A stretch of DNA of 64,000 nucleotides from Eubacterium sp. (lineage in GTDB: Bacteria; Bacillota; Clostridia; Lachnospirales; Lachnospiraceae): contig JAAWDZ010000052.1 of the NCBI GenBank assembly GCA_022794015.1, forward strand, positions 62,001-126,000. The letters are read 5' to 3'. Shown here piece after piece: positions 53,944-62,240 of this stretch. Each line of letters opens with the position of its first letter. The first letter of the stretch is position 1. The notes below the pieces were generated by a model. It saw only the letters and a list, made by a program, of their open reading frames with translations, made no database searches and had not been told where the DNA came from. Made by a program: the position numbers and the translations under genes.

Positions 53944-53972
53944 ACTATAGCATAATTTCGGAGGAGATGCAA
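53944..53972 (-). promoter_or_regulatory. Sigma-A promoter and short leader of rplS
   Basis: On the minus strand: TTGCAT (53967-53972), 17-base spacer, TATAGT (53944-53949), start near 53937. The 78-base leader can form CGATG/CATCG around a CTGTTACAG hairpin; this could be an L19 autoregulatory leader as described in Firmicutes, but I can only suggest it. Confidence 0.65.
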
Positions 53973-53990
53973 GCAGTTTTTTCTTTGTGC

Positions 53991-55301
53991 TTACTGCTTC
54001 CCTGCAGTCCCAAACACCTCTGTCGGATCATAGGTATTCCAACGCCAATACTCATCACTGCTACCGTCATACTTCTTAAACCATGCCCTGTAAACATCAT
54101 CATAATCTTTGGGCACATAAACCCGCTGAGAATCTATTGGAAAATCAGACATATACCGATACTTCAGTTTTTTAGAGTGTTTGATTACAGGCGGAACTGC
54201 CCCCGTAAAATACAGTTCTTTGACATCCGATACCTGAGTCAATCCCGGCCCAATCACCTTTTTCAAATTCCTGGGGAAAACCGTCCTCTTAAACAAGGGC
54301 CTTCCATTCTTGTCAAATTGTTTGCAGTTTACCATACTGTAGTCCGGCGTTATTTTCTCCACCTCATCTGAAATCCGCAATACGCCGTCATCACTTACAA
54401 TTGCAACCGCAAGACTTTTGTCTTCTCTTCTGTATATGCACTGGCCATCTTTTGCAAATGTTTTATTGGCTGTCGAAACTGTCACATCCTTTATCCTCTG
54501 GTTGGCGAGCGCATTTTCTTCCATCTTCTTCACGGATGCAGAAATAAAGACTGTACCAGACGCAACATTGCTGAGCGCATTTTCTTTTATTATCTCTACC
54601 CCCTTCGGGATTTTCATTTTTTTCCCAGCGCAGGCCCCAAGGAGCAGAGCCTTATCCTTCTTCCGAATCAGGCAATTATTCCTGATCTGATATGTATTAT
54701 TCCTGGCGTATAATTTCAACGTCTTCAGACTCGGACAATCTTGAAACGCCGACGGATCTATCTTTTTGAGGCTTTCCGGAAACACCAGCGTTTTCAGACC
54801 CGAACAGCCGTAAAAAGCATTCTTTTGAATTTCCGAAAGCTTCTTCGGTAACTTCACAGTTTTTACCGCTGTAAAACCACTGAATGTATACGGCATAATC
54901 ACCTCAACTGTATCTGGGATACATATTTCTTTCACCCGTCTATTATTCCCATGAATATTCTTCCACGGCACTATTCCAAACCCTATGATATTGAATAAAT
55001 CATCTGCTTCTCTGTTGGGAAATAAAGGATAATCTACTGCATCGCCAATACGTGTGACTTTCCTGCCTTCTATCGTCTCAGGTATAGATAAAGTACCATG
55101 ATATCCGTAAATTCTATTAATCCACACTTCCTGTCCATTTTTAGAAAAGAACACTTTATAGGTAATATCATTTTTTTCTACTGATACCATTTTTGTTATA
55201 TCCCATTCACTGTCCTTTAATGCCGCTTTTGTGTCCGATATGCCAAATACTAGCAACAGTAAAACTGCCGTACAGAATACCGTAAACAACCGTTTTTTCA
55301 T
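53991..55301 (-). CDS. Secreted BspA-type leucine-rich-repeat protein
   Basis: A 436-residue exported protein with signal peptide (about 1-26, [13 protein letters not shown]) and LRR_5/BspA-type repeats, for example [34 protein letters not shown] and [17 protein letters not shown]. Such proteins mediate adhesion or surface binding in gut and oral bacteria. There is no sorting signal. The start is the ATG at 55301, with AGGAGG 7 bases upstream. Confidence 0.85.
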   Translation of the reverse strand: MKKRLFTVFCTAVLLLLVFGISDTKAALKDSEWDITKMVSVEKNDITYKVFFSKNGQEVWINRIYGYHGTLSIPETIEGRKVTRIGDAVDYPLFPNREADDLFNIIGFGIVPWKNIHGNNRRVKEICIPDTVEVIMPYTFSGFTAVKTVKLPKKLSEIQKNAFYGCSGLKTLVFPESLKKIDPSAFQDCPSLKTLKLYARNNTYQIRNNCLIRKKDKALLLGACAGKKMKIPKGVEIIKENALSNVASGTVFISASVKKMEENALANQRIKDVTVSTANKTFAKDGQCIYRREDKSLAVAIVSDDGVLRISDEVEKITPDYSMVNCKQFDKNGRPLFKRTVFPRNLKKVIGPGLTQVSDVKELYFTGAVPPVIKHSKKLKYRYMSDFPIDSQRVYVPKDYDDVYRAWFKKYDGSSDEYWRWNTYDPTEVFGTAGKQ

Positions 55302-55357
55302 AACCACACCTCCTGTTTTTCTTTAAAGCTTATAATCTACGGCTTTAAACCTTTTTG

Positions 55358-55480
55358 TCAGCTCACTTGTCCCCATTCTGCCTCTGTTTCCACTGCCAAA
55401 ACATCAGCCGGGACAATTGCAGAAACAATCATAGATGTCGACAGTACCCCACAAATTCTTCTACTTACCTTCCACTTCAT
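55358..55480 (-). other. Signal-peptide-like 40-codon ORF upstream of the BspA-like gene
   Basis: An ATG at 55480 opens MKWKVSRRICGVLSTSMIVS followed by AIVPADVLA and only 11 more residues before TGA. It looks like a complete export signal with an AxA-like cleavage site and no mature domain. No Shine-Dalgarno sequence is visible. It is either the 5' relic of a secreted-protein gene or a very small secreted peptide. Confidence 0.3.
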
Positions 55481-55525
55481 ATGTTATATATTTATCATTA
55501 ATTTAAAGGAAAATTAACAATTAGG

Positions 55526-55555
55526 TTTCGCTTTTTAATCAAAGTGATCTATAGA
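55526..55555 (+). promoter_or_regulatory. BlaI-type promoter-operator copy 1 (decayed)
   Basis: TTTCGCTTTTTAATCAAA then GTGATC and TATAGA (55550-55555). Compared with copy 3 at 58434 the left half of the dyad and the -10 are changed. It precedes the blaI pseudogene. Confidence 0.5.
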
Positions 55556-55587
55556 AAATAAGAAACTATAAAGAAGAGTTGTTGATT

Positions 55588-55750
55588 ATGCCAGAAATAT
55601 TTCCCGGCAACCTTGCTGATTGTGATATGGAAATATGAAACATACTGTGGGAAAGCACAAAATCCATGATGGCATAGCAGATGATTGAAACCGACCTGCC
55701 CCTGAACATCTATATGGTACAGGCAGTCCTTCGGAAAACTTTGGAAAAGA
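55588..55750 (+). pseudogene. BlaI-like repressor pseudogene
   Basis: The sequence from ATG 55588 is clearly homologous to the intact gene at 58493 (same MPEI start, same IYMVQAVLRK block). It has in-frame stops (TTA to TGA in the ME-I-stop region; ACA to TAG-type change) and loses similarity after about 55750. Residues to 55900 are not recognisable. Confidence 0.8.
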
Positions 55751-55923
55751 TTCCTCATACGGGAAACATTCACTTTGCTAAACTTATTCAATTTGCCTCA
55801 AGGTCATTCTTAGAAGTTATATACAAAGCAGCTTGCCGCTGTTACGCCGCTTTCTGCAAGTGTCTCTGTGTTACATTCCCATCCTGGAATGGATAAATGT
55901 CCGAAAGCAAATTTACAATTAGG

Positions 55924-55953
55924 TTTGGCTTTTTAATCAAAGTGATCTATAAT
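55924..55953 (+). promoter_or_regulatory. BlaI-type promoter-operator copy 2
   Basis: TTTGGCTTTTTAATCAAA, then GTGATC and a perfect TATAAT (55948-55953), with TTGGCT as -35 at 17 bases. The left half-site of the dyad is altered relative to copy 3. It drives the first M56 gene directly, without a blaI gene between. Confidence 0.55.
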
Positions 55954-55990
55954 ATAAGAAACTATAAAAAGGAGTTGTTGATATAAACAA

Positions 55991-57145
55991 ATGATTCGTT
56001 TTTCTTTTTCATCACTATATATGTCGCTCTTATTCGCTAATATTATGATATTGTTTTTATATCTGGCTTTTCGAAGCCAGAAGCTGTTGTTAAAGTTCGG
56101 GCTTCCAATGGCAGGATCTGTTCTTTTGGCAGCGATCGTGCGTATGCTGGTGCCGTTCGAACTTCTGAATCTGTCGCATAATATTTATTTACCGAAACCG
56201 GTTTCTATGGCAATCGGCGAATTTTTACATCCGCAGTTTTTCGGCGATCGTTTTTCCTACTGGTCATTTGCGAAGATGATCTGGCTGGCCGGAATCCTGA
56301 TTTTTGCTGTCCGCACCGTAAAAAGGGAAAGGACAACCGCCAGGGCAATTGCATATGAGAGCCGGAAGCTTCCGAAATCTGCACCTGCTTCTCGCGTATT
56401 TCGCAGAATTCAGAAAGAAATCCCCAGGACATGCCGCATTGAACTGAGAACATTGCCTATGATCCATGTGCCCATGATATATGGCCTGCGCCATCCATAC
56501 ATCCTGCTGCCAGAGAATTTTGATTTGGATGAAACGAACTTATACTACATCCTGCGTCACGAATCTGCGCATTATCTTCATCACGATTTGCTGTTAAAGG
56601 TTTTGATTCAGCTTTTTTGTATCATCTACTGGTGGAATCCTCTTTGCATACCTTTGCAGAAACAGACAGATATAGTGCTGGAAATGAGGGCCGATCACGA
56701 AGTGGCAAAAAATCCCAGTCAGAAAATGGAATATGCACTCTGTTTGGAAACGGTGATGAAGTATCTGCTGAAATCAGTTTCTGCTTCTCCCCCTGCACCT
56801 GTCAGTTCAATATCATTTTGTCAAAAGTCCCATTCCGCAACAATACAACGCGTCAGGATACTTTTGAAGAGCGAGACGCCACCTCATAAAGGCTTTCAAT
56901 ACATACTGGTTTCATTTATGGCAACCCTGTTTGTTTTATCATTTGTATACATATTTGAAGCTTCTTCTATTCCTTATGACATTGAAAAGGAAACTGATAG
57001 TATTGATGCCAGTAATGCATTTTTTATCGAAAGAGGCGATGGAACATATGAATTTTATCTTGACAATGAATATTGCGGTATTATAGATTCTCTCCAATAT
57101 TTTGATAAAGACATTCCAATTTACAAAGAAGGAAGTGAAGTTTGA
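55991..57145 (+). CDS. BlaR1-like M56 metallopeptidase sensor, copy 1
   Basis: A 384-residue membrane protease of the BlaR1/MecR1 group. Several N-terminal TM segments come first, then the zinc motif HESAH in ILRHESAHYLHHD, another TM near 300 (FMATLFVLSFVYIFEA) and a short external tail of about 65 residues. The large penicillin-sensing domain of BlaR1 is absent. It is about 80% identical by eye to copy 2. Its start lacks a near Shine-Dalgarno sequence (GGAG lies about 17 bases away), and the small gene that follows copy 2 is missing, so it may be poorly expressed and decaying. Confidence 0.8.
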   Translation: MIRFSFSSLYMSLLFANIMILFLYLAFRSQKLLLKFGLPMAGSVLLAAIVRMLVPFELLNLSHNIYLPKPVSMAIGEFLHPQFFGDRFSYWSFAKMIWLAGILIFAVRTVKRERTTARAIAYESRKLPKSAPASRVFRRIQKEIPRTCRIELRTLPMIHVPMIYGLRHPYILLPENFDLDETNLYYILRHESAHYLHHDLLLKVLIQLFCIIYWWNPLCIPLQKQTDIVLEMRADHEVAKNPSQKMEYALCLETVMKYLLKSVSASPPAPVSSISFCQKSHSATIQRVRILLKSETPPHKGFQYILVSFMATLFVLSFVYIFEASSIPYDIEKETDSIDASNAFFIERGDGTYEFYLDNEYCGIIDSLQYFDKDIPIYKEGSEV

Positions 57146-57235
57146 AACAAACAGATAGTGGATAGCAAAATATAAAAAGGCATAACAACAAAGCCATCTT
57201 ACGGTATCCTCAAAAAGAAAATATAGACACAACAC

Positions 57236-57673
57236 CTAATTCATAGCGGAAACAACATCATCTTTGATGGTATATCCTCGTTGTTTAAGCAGATTAAGTG
57301 CCTGTGAAGTAGTCAGTACGTTTGATTCGTTCACAGGGCGTGATTCAAGAAAGCCTTCCGGAATATACGGTTTTAAATCTGATAGTATGTGCCAGATAGC
57401 GGTCAGGAGCGCTCGATAGATGGCAATGATGGCTTTCTTGTGCCCACGGCGTACTTTGATGCGCTTGTAACGGTCAGTTATTTCAGTATGTTTCCTGGAA
57501 CGCAATAAACCATTTGCAGCTTATATCAGAACTGGTTTAAAATAGGAACCAGCACAGGAAATTCAACTTGATTTGATTTTTTTACTGCTCTGGTCATTGT
57601 GCAGACAACATCCTGCCCATGAAACGAGGTGCTTATCTGTAGGGAAGACAGACATATCACCACCGATTTCAGA
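57236..57673 (-). pseudogene. IS110-family transposase remnant
   Basis: The 3' part of an IS110-type transposase, broken by frameshifts and stops. Readable pieces are SEIGGDMSVFPTDKHLVSWAGCC, KKIKSS, AGSYFKPVL and, in another frame, RYKRIKVRRGHKKAIIAIYRALL. These correspond in order to the C-terminal transposase_20 domain. The N-terminal half is missing. It separates the two BlaI/BlaR-like units. Confidence 0.8.
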
Positions 57674-58050
57674 AGCAGGTGGAATAAAGGAAGGCCTGAC
57701 CATATCACACATGTAAAGGTCACAAATCCATTTTATGACTGGATATCTAACATGGACATCCGTTTTCTGAAGGTATCTATACCTTAAAAAGCTAAAAAGT
57801 AAATGTTTCTTTTCGAAAAGTAATAGAAACGATTCATGGCAATTCTGTTTCCTTCATATTAAATATCCCATCCTCTTTCTATCCTGCTGTAGATTGGTCC
57901 TTTAGAATCCAGTAATCTCCCGGATATGCCCTCTCCATATACCGGCGAAAAACCAAGATTTGTCCCTAAAAAGGTTCTTATTCCCCGGCGCGTTCAACTC
58001 CTAAATTCTCAACCGCATTTTATTTGTAAATATTTCTATCCCCCCTCGCA

Positions 58051-58200
58051 TATTCCTTACAAAGTAGATATACTAAAGGTAAGAAAGTTGAAATATCTCA
58101 CTTTGAAACCAGCGATGTAAAAGCGAAACTAGCCTCCGGGGAGCAGCCCATCTTTGACAGCATAGGTACCCTGTTTGATAAATTGGAGGGAAGTGAATAA
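58051..58200 (+). pseudogene. C-terminal gene remnant (unknown family)
   Basis: A plus frame reads KVEISHFETSDVKAKLASGE followed by QPIFDSIGTLFDKLEGSE and TAA at 58198-58200. Upstream it is disrupted and no start is visible. The composition is that of a real soluble protein tail, perhaps from a mobile element. The DNA from 57674 to 58050 and from 58201 to 58400 shows nothing recognisable. Confidence 0.35.
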
Positions 58201-58433
58201 TGTCGTTAATCGTGACGGCAGTTTTGGCTTCATACGAAGAATCCTTTATACTTTGCTTCAAAATGCGGTGAAGTTTTTTCATGATATCTTAGATAAGCGG
58301 TTCTTCTACCATATCAATACAAAAGTTGGAATAGCGTGCACAGGTTTGATTACAGGCGGAGCTGCCTGCTGTTTTTATAAAATAAATATATTTTATATTT
58401 GTAATTAATTTAAATGTAAATTAACAATTACGT

Positions 58434-58462
58434 TTGATTTTTTAATCAAAGTGATCTATAAT
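58434..58462 (+). promoter_or_regulatory. BlaI-type promoter-operator copy 3 (intact)
   Basis: TTTGATT-TTT-AATCAAA (58434-58450) is a perfect 7+3+7 dyad. It overlaps the -35 TTGATT (58435-58440); TATAAT is at 58457-58462 with a 16-base spacer. A dyad covering the -35 and spacer is where a BlaI-type repressor would act. Confidence 0.65.
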
Positions 58463-58492
58463 AGAAGAAAATATAAAAAGGAGTTGTTAATT

Positions 58493-58897
58493 ATGCCAGA
58501 AATACTTCCAGGCAACCTTACTGAACGTGATATGGAAATATTAAATATACTGTGGGAAAGCACGGAATCCATGACAGCATCACAGTTGATTGAAGCCGAC
58601 CCGACACTGACCATCAATATGGTACAGGCAGTCCTTCGGAAGCTTTTAAAGAAAAATCTGATTCAGGTTGACAAGATTGTCTACAGCAGAACTGCTCTCT
58701 GCCGCAGCTATTCTCCTACCGTATCTGCCAGTGAATTTACCTTACTGCATATCGGTCAGGAATATCAGAAACTGCGGAAACACATATCCATCAGTACATT
58801 GATGGCTTCCCTGCTGAAGGGAGAAAAAGATCCGGAGACACTGCAGCAGGACATTGATGAACTGCACACCATACTGGAACAATACAAAAGACAATGA
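58493..58897 (+). CDS. BlaI/MecI-family repressor
   Basis: A 134-residue winged-helix repressor of the Penicillinase_R family, with LTERDMEILNILWES, TINMVQAVLRKLLKKNLI and a C-terminal dimerisation helix region. It should bind its own promoter (copy 3) and be cleaved or released through the downstream M56 protease. The ATG at 58493 follows AAGGAG at 8 bases; the longer frame upstream is leader. It is followed by the M56 gene after 31 bases. Confidence 0.9.
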   Translation: MPEILPGNLTERDMEILNILWESTESMTASQLIEADPTLTINMVQAVLRKLLKKNLIQVDKIVYSRTALCRSYSPTVSASEFTLLHIGQEYQKLRKHISISTLMASLLKGEKDPETLQQDIDELHTILEQYKRQ

Positions 58898-58928
58898 AAT
58901 ACAAAAGAAGATATAGGGAGATAAGCAT

Positions 58929-60089
58929 ATGATTCGTTTTTCTTTCTCATCACTTTATATGTCACTTTTATTCGCAAATGTTATGATATTGTTTTTATAT
59001 CTGGCATTTCAAAACCAAAAGCTGTTGTTAAAGTTCGGACTTCCAATGACAGGAGCTGTTCTTTTAGCAGTGATCATGCGTATGCTGGTGCCGCTTGAAT
59101 TTTTGCATATATCGCATAATATTTATTTTCCGGAAGCTGTTTCACAGGTAATTTGTAAATTTTTACATCCGCAGTTTTTCGGCGATCGTTTTTCCTACTG
59201 GTCATTTGCAAAGATGATCTGGCTGGCGGGAATTCTGATTTTTGCTGTCCGCACCCTGAAAAGGGAACGGGCAACAGCCAAGTTAATTGCAGATGAAAGC
59301 TACGAGATTCCGGAAACTGCACCTGCTTACCATATATTTTGCAAAATTCAGGAAGAACTCCCCAGGACAAGCCGTATTGAACTGAGAGTATTACCTCTGA
59401 TCCATGTTCCTATGATATATGGTCTACGTCATCCATACATCTTGCTGCCAGAGCATTTTGATCTGGATAAAAGGAGCTTATACTATATTCTGCGTCATGA
59501 GTCTACTCATTATCTTCATCACGATTTGCTGTTAAAAGTTTTGATTAAAATATTTTGTATTGTTTACTGGTGGAATCCTTTTTGCAAACCTTTGCAGAAA
59601 CAGACAGATATGATTCTGGAAATGAGAGTCGATCAGGAAATAGCAAAAAATCCCAGACAGAAAATAGAATACACTCTTTGTATAGAAACGGTAATGCAGC
59701 ATTTGCTGAACCCGACTTCTGCTCCTTCTCCTGAGCCTATGAGTTCAATTTCGTTTTGTAAAAAGTCCTGTTCTGCAACAATACAACGCATCAGTATGCT
59801 TCTGGAGAATGAGACGCCATCTCATAAGTGGATTCGATATACACTGGTTTCATTTATAACAATCCTGTTTGTTTTATCTTTTACATACATATTTGAAGCC
59901 TCTTCTGAAGTTTCCACTGAAATCACAGAAGAAATTCTCAGGATTGATGTCAGTAATACATATTTTATCGAAAAAAGCGACGGAACATATGAATTTTATC
60001 TTAACGGCGACTATTGGGAAACTGTAGATTCTATTAAATATTTCGATAAAGACATTCCAATTTACAAAGAAGGAGGTGAAATCAAATGA
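58929..60089 (+). CDS. BlaR1-like M56 metallopeptidase sensor, copy 2
   Basis: A 386-residue protein with the same layout as copy 1: N-terminal TM bundle, HESTH zinc motif in ILRHESTHYLHHD, a late TM (SFITILFVLSFTYIFEA) and a short external tail ending DKDIPIYKEGGEIK. It has a proper RBS (GGGAG, 8 bases). It overlaps the next gene, a small secreted protein, by 4 bases. The signal is unknown; without a penicillin-binding domain a beta-lactam ligand is unlikely. Confidence 0.88.
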   Translation: MIRFSFSSLYMSLLFANVMILFLYLAFQNQKLLLKFGLPMTGAVLLAVIMRMLVPLEFLHISHNIYFPEAVSQVICKFLHPQFFGDRFSYWSFAKMIWLAGILIFAVRTLKRERATAKLIADESYEIPETAPAYHIFCKIQEELPRTSRIELRVLPLIHVPMIYGLRHPYILLPEHFDLDKRSLYYILRHESTHYLHHDLLLKVLIKIFCIVYWWNPFCKPLQKQTDMILEMRVDQEIAKNPRQKIEYTLCIETVMQHLLNPTSAPSPEPMSSISFCKKSCSATIQRISMLLENETPSHKWIRYTLVSFITILFVLSFTYIFEASSEVSTEITEEILRIDVSNTYFIEKSDGTYEFYLNGDYWETVDSIKYFDKDIPIYKEGGEIK

Positions 60090-60316
60090 AGAAATGCAAC
60101 CTGTTAAAAAAATATGGCACATTATTTTTGCTGTTATGTATGCTTGGCACGTCTATATATTATTCCATGCCAGTTATGACTGTATCCGCCTCAGAAATAC
60201 AGCCTCTGTCAGATGATATACGCTGGGTTTTTAAAATTGAAAACGGCAAAAAATATAAACGCCTGTACAACTACACAACACAAACATGGGTTGGCAACTG
60301 GATTCTGGTTGGCTAA
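60086..60316 (+). CDS. Small secreted protein (DUF6147-like), 76 aa
   Basis: It has a Lys-rich N terminus, a hydrophobic core (LFLLLCMLGTSIYYSMPVM) and a probable cleavage site after TVSASA-like residues (VSASE). A mature part of about 40 residues ends in KYKRLYNYTTQTWVGNWILVG. The Tyr/Trp-rich end matches the DUF6147 type as I recall it. The ATG overlaps the M56 gene stop and has AGGAGG within that gene's end, so translation is coupled. It may be the ligand, target or effector of the M56/BlaI module. Confidence 0.75.
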   Translation: MKKCNLLKKYGTLFLLLCMLGTSIYYSMPVMTVSASEIQPLSDDIRWVFKIENGKKYKRLYNYTTQTWVGNWILVG

Positions 60317-60423
60317 ACCGGAAGATCCATCTGCTTATCAAAGCAGCCCAACATGACAAATGCTTTTTACTAAAGAATAAGATTGTCTATTCACTTTGAA
60401 TATATGACAGTTTCAAATACCAG

Positions 60424-60462
60424 AATCCTCCGATCGCACCAAAACGCAATCGGAGGATTTTT
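60424..60462. terminator. Bidirectional terminator between secreted-protein gene and kinase
   Basis: AATCCTCCGATCGC (60424-60437) pairs with GCAATCGGAGGATT (60446-60459) with one mismatch, followed by TTTTT on plus. It serves the BlaI-like operon on plus and, at its edge, the histidine kinase gene on minus. Confidence 0.75.
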
Positions 60463-62240
60463 CATTTCACCCCCATTTCAACCGGCATCTTTACAATCAC
60501 TTTCGTCCCCTTCTCCGGTTCGCTTTCCATACAAATTCCATATTCCTCTCCATACAGCAGCTTCAGCCTGTCATCCACATTATTAATCCCAATTCCGGTC
60601 ATATGTTCTTTGCTGCCTTTTTTCTCCTTCTCCCGAATCATACGAAGCTGTGCTTCTGTCATTCCGATGCCGTCGTCTGTAATTTCAAATATCAGCTTAT
60701 TCTCTTTTCTTCTGGCAAAAACCCGGATCATCCCGCCTTTTCCCTCCGGAAATGCGTGGAAAAATGCATTTTCCACAAAGGGCTGCAGCACCATTTTGGG
60801 TAAAAGGCATTCTTTGCAGCCATGCTCTACAAAGTATTCTGTTTTCACGGCATCCCCGTAGCGTACCTGGTTGATTAAAACATAATTCTTGAGATTTGTG
60901 ATTTCCTGCTCTACGGTAATATATTCCTTTGTATTACTGATCGTATTGCGCAGAAGCTGTACAAACGCATCTATGACTTTTGTGGACAGTTCTGCATTTC
61001 CCTGCCAAATTAACATTTTGATACTGGTTAGTGTGTTGTACACATAATGCGGGTTGATCTGCATCTGAAGCGCATGGATTTCCGCCGTGCGCTTTTCTTT
61101 CTCCGTGGCAATCAGCTTTTGCACGGAATCTTCCAGCAGACAGAGCATTTGATTGTAGGTTTCGGTCAGTTCCCGGATTTCCTCCGTTCCTTTTACCTGC
61201 ACATATTCGCCCAGATTTCCGCTGCGCACATTGCGCATCTTGTCTGCCAGATCGGCCAGGGGCCTTGTCTGCTGACGCACAAATATACTGATTGCAAGCA
61301 AAATCAGTATTGTAACCGAAAGCGTAAATATCACAATCCGCTCCGTATGATATTTTTCCAAAAATGCTTCCTGTGGTTTAACAATTCCAATCAAATAATA
61401 ATTACTGCTCTGCAGACGCTGATATAAAATACTCTCTGTGGAATTTCCATTCTTCACCTGCATCTGATAGATGTGCTGTTTTTCCATTTTATCGGCAATC
61501 TCCCTGATCCGAAGCCATGCGGCGGAGCCTGCCGTAAGGTAATCCGGATCGTTTGAGGAAATCACTTCGCCGTCTCCGTTTAATACGACAATGATACTGG
61601 TATCAGACGTAAAATGGTTGTACATTTCCCTGAATTCCGCCTCTTTTATTGTGATATACAAATAACCGAGTATGGTTCCTTTTTCATGAACGGCGCACGC
61701 CATCACAATCACCGGCTCCGATTTGGTGACATCGCTGTAACCCGATTCCTGATACTCACAAATCAGCTTTCCCGGCTCTTTGGCGGCTCTTTTTGTCACA
61801 GAATTCTGTAAGATTTCTTCCGCCGACGCCGAGAGCTTGTCCGTCCAGTTGTAAATATAGCTTTTGCCGTCTGCGCTGACTAACACCACATTTAAATCGG
61901 TGTAACCCGAAAGCCAGGTGTCTTTCATTTCCTTTTGCATATAATAAATGTTCCGCCGCTCATTTACCGATGCCGGATCCGTCTGGACAAGATACCTTTT
62001 GACAGAGGGACTGGAAGCTATGGTACTTGAAATATTCCAGATATCTTCGTAAAACTGATAAAACTGCCTGTCAATCTGATTGAATATTTTCTGCTGTGCT
62101 TCTGAAAATGTTTCTTCAAAAACATGTTCTGAAATCGACTGATTCATCAGATGCAGCGCTGCGGCCAGGCTGAATATCCCAAGCGTTGCTGCTAAAATCA
62201 GTTTAAACATCAATGTATTCGCAATTTTGCGCCATTTCAC
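60462..62240 (-). CDS. YesM-type sensor histidine kinase (second)
   Basis: A 592-residue kinase with TM1 (about 11-32) and TM2 (about 287-310) around an extracellular sensor, then HAMP. The phospho-His region is MQINPHYVYNTL and the ATPase motifs are VENAFFHAF and DDGIGM. It starts with GTG in a GTGA overlap with the response regulator stop, with GGAGGG 8 bases upstream. It resembles but is distinct from the pair at 40.3-43.6 kb. Confidence 0.94.
   Translation of the reverse strand: MKWRKIANTLMFKLILAATLGIFSLAAALHLMNQSISEHVFEETFSEAQQKIFNQIDRQFYQFYEDIWNISSTIASSPSVKRYLVQTDPASVNERRNIYYMQKEMKDTWLSGYTDLNVVLVSADGKSYIYNWTDKLSASAEEILQNSVTKRAAKEPGKLICEYQESGYSDVTKSEPVIVMACAVHEKGTILGYLYITIKEAEFREMYNHFTSDTSIIVVLNGDGEVISSNDPDYLTAGSAAWLRIREIADKMEKQHIYQMQVKNGNSTESILYQRLQSSNYYLIGIVKPQEAFLEKYHTERIVIFTLSVTILILLAISIFVRQQTRPLADLADKMRNVRSGNLGEYVQVKGTEEIRELTETYNQMLCLLEDSVQKLIATEKEKRTAEIHALQMQINPHYVYNTLTSIKMLIWQGNAELSTKVIDAFVQLLRNTISNTKEYITVEQEITNLKNYVLINQVRYGDAVKTEYFVEHGCKECLLPKMVLQPFVENAFFHAFPEGKGGMIRVFARRKENKLIFEITDDGIGMTEAQLRMIREKEKKGSKEHMTGIGINNVDDRLKLLYGEEYGICMESEPEKGTKVIVKMPVEMGVK

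Noticed and set aside
55991-60089. Beta-lactam resistance (BlaR1-BlaI-BlaZ) operon
   Set aside because: The M56 proteins lack the penicillin-sensor domain and no beta-lactamase or PBP gene is adjacent.
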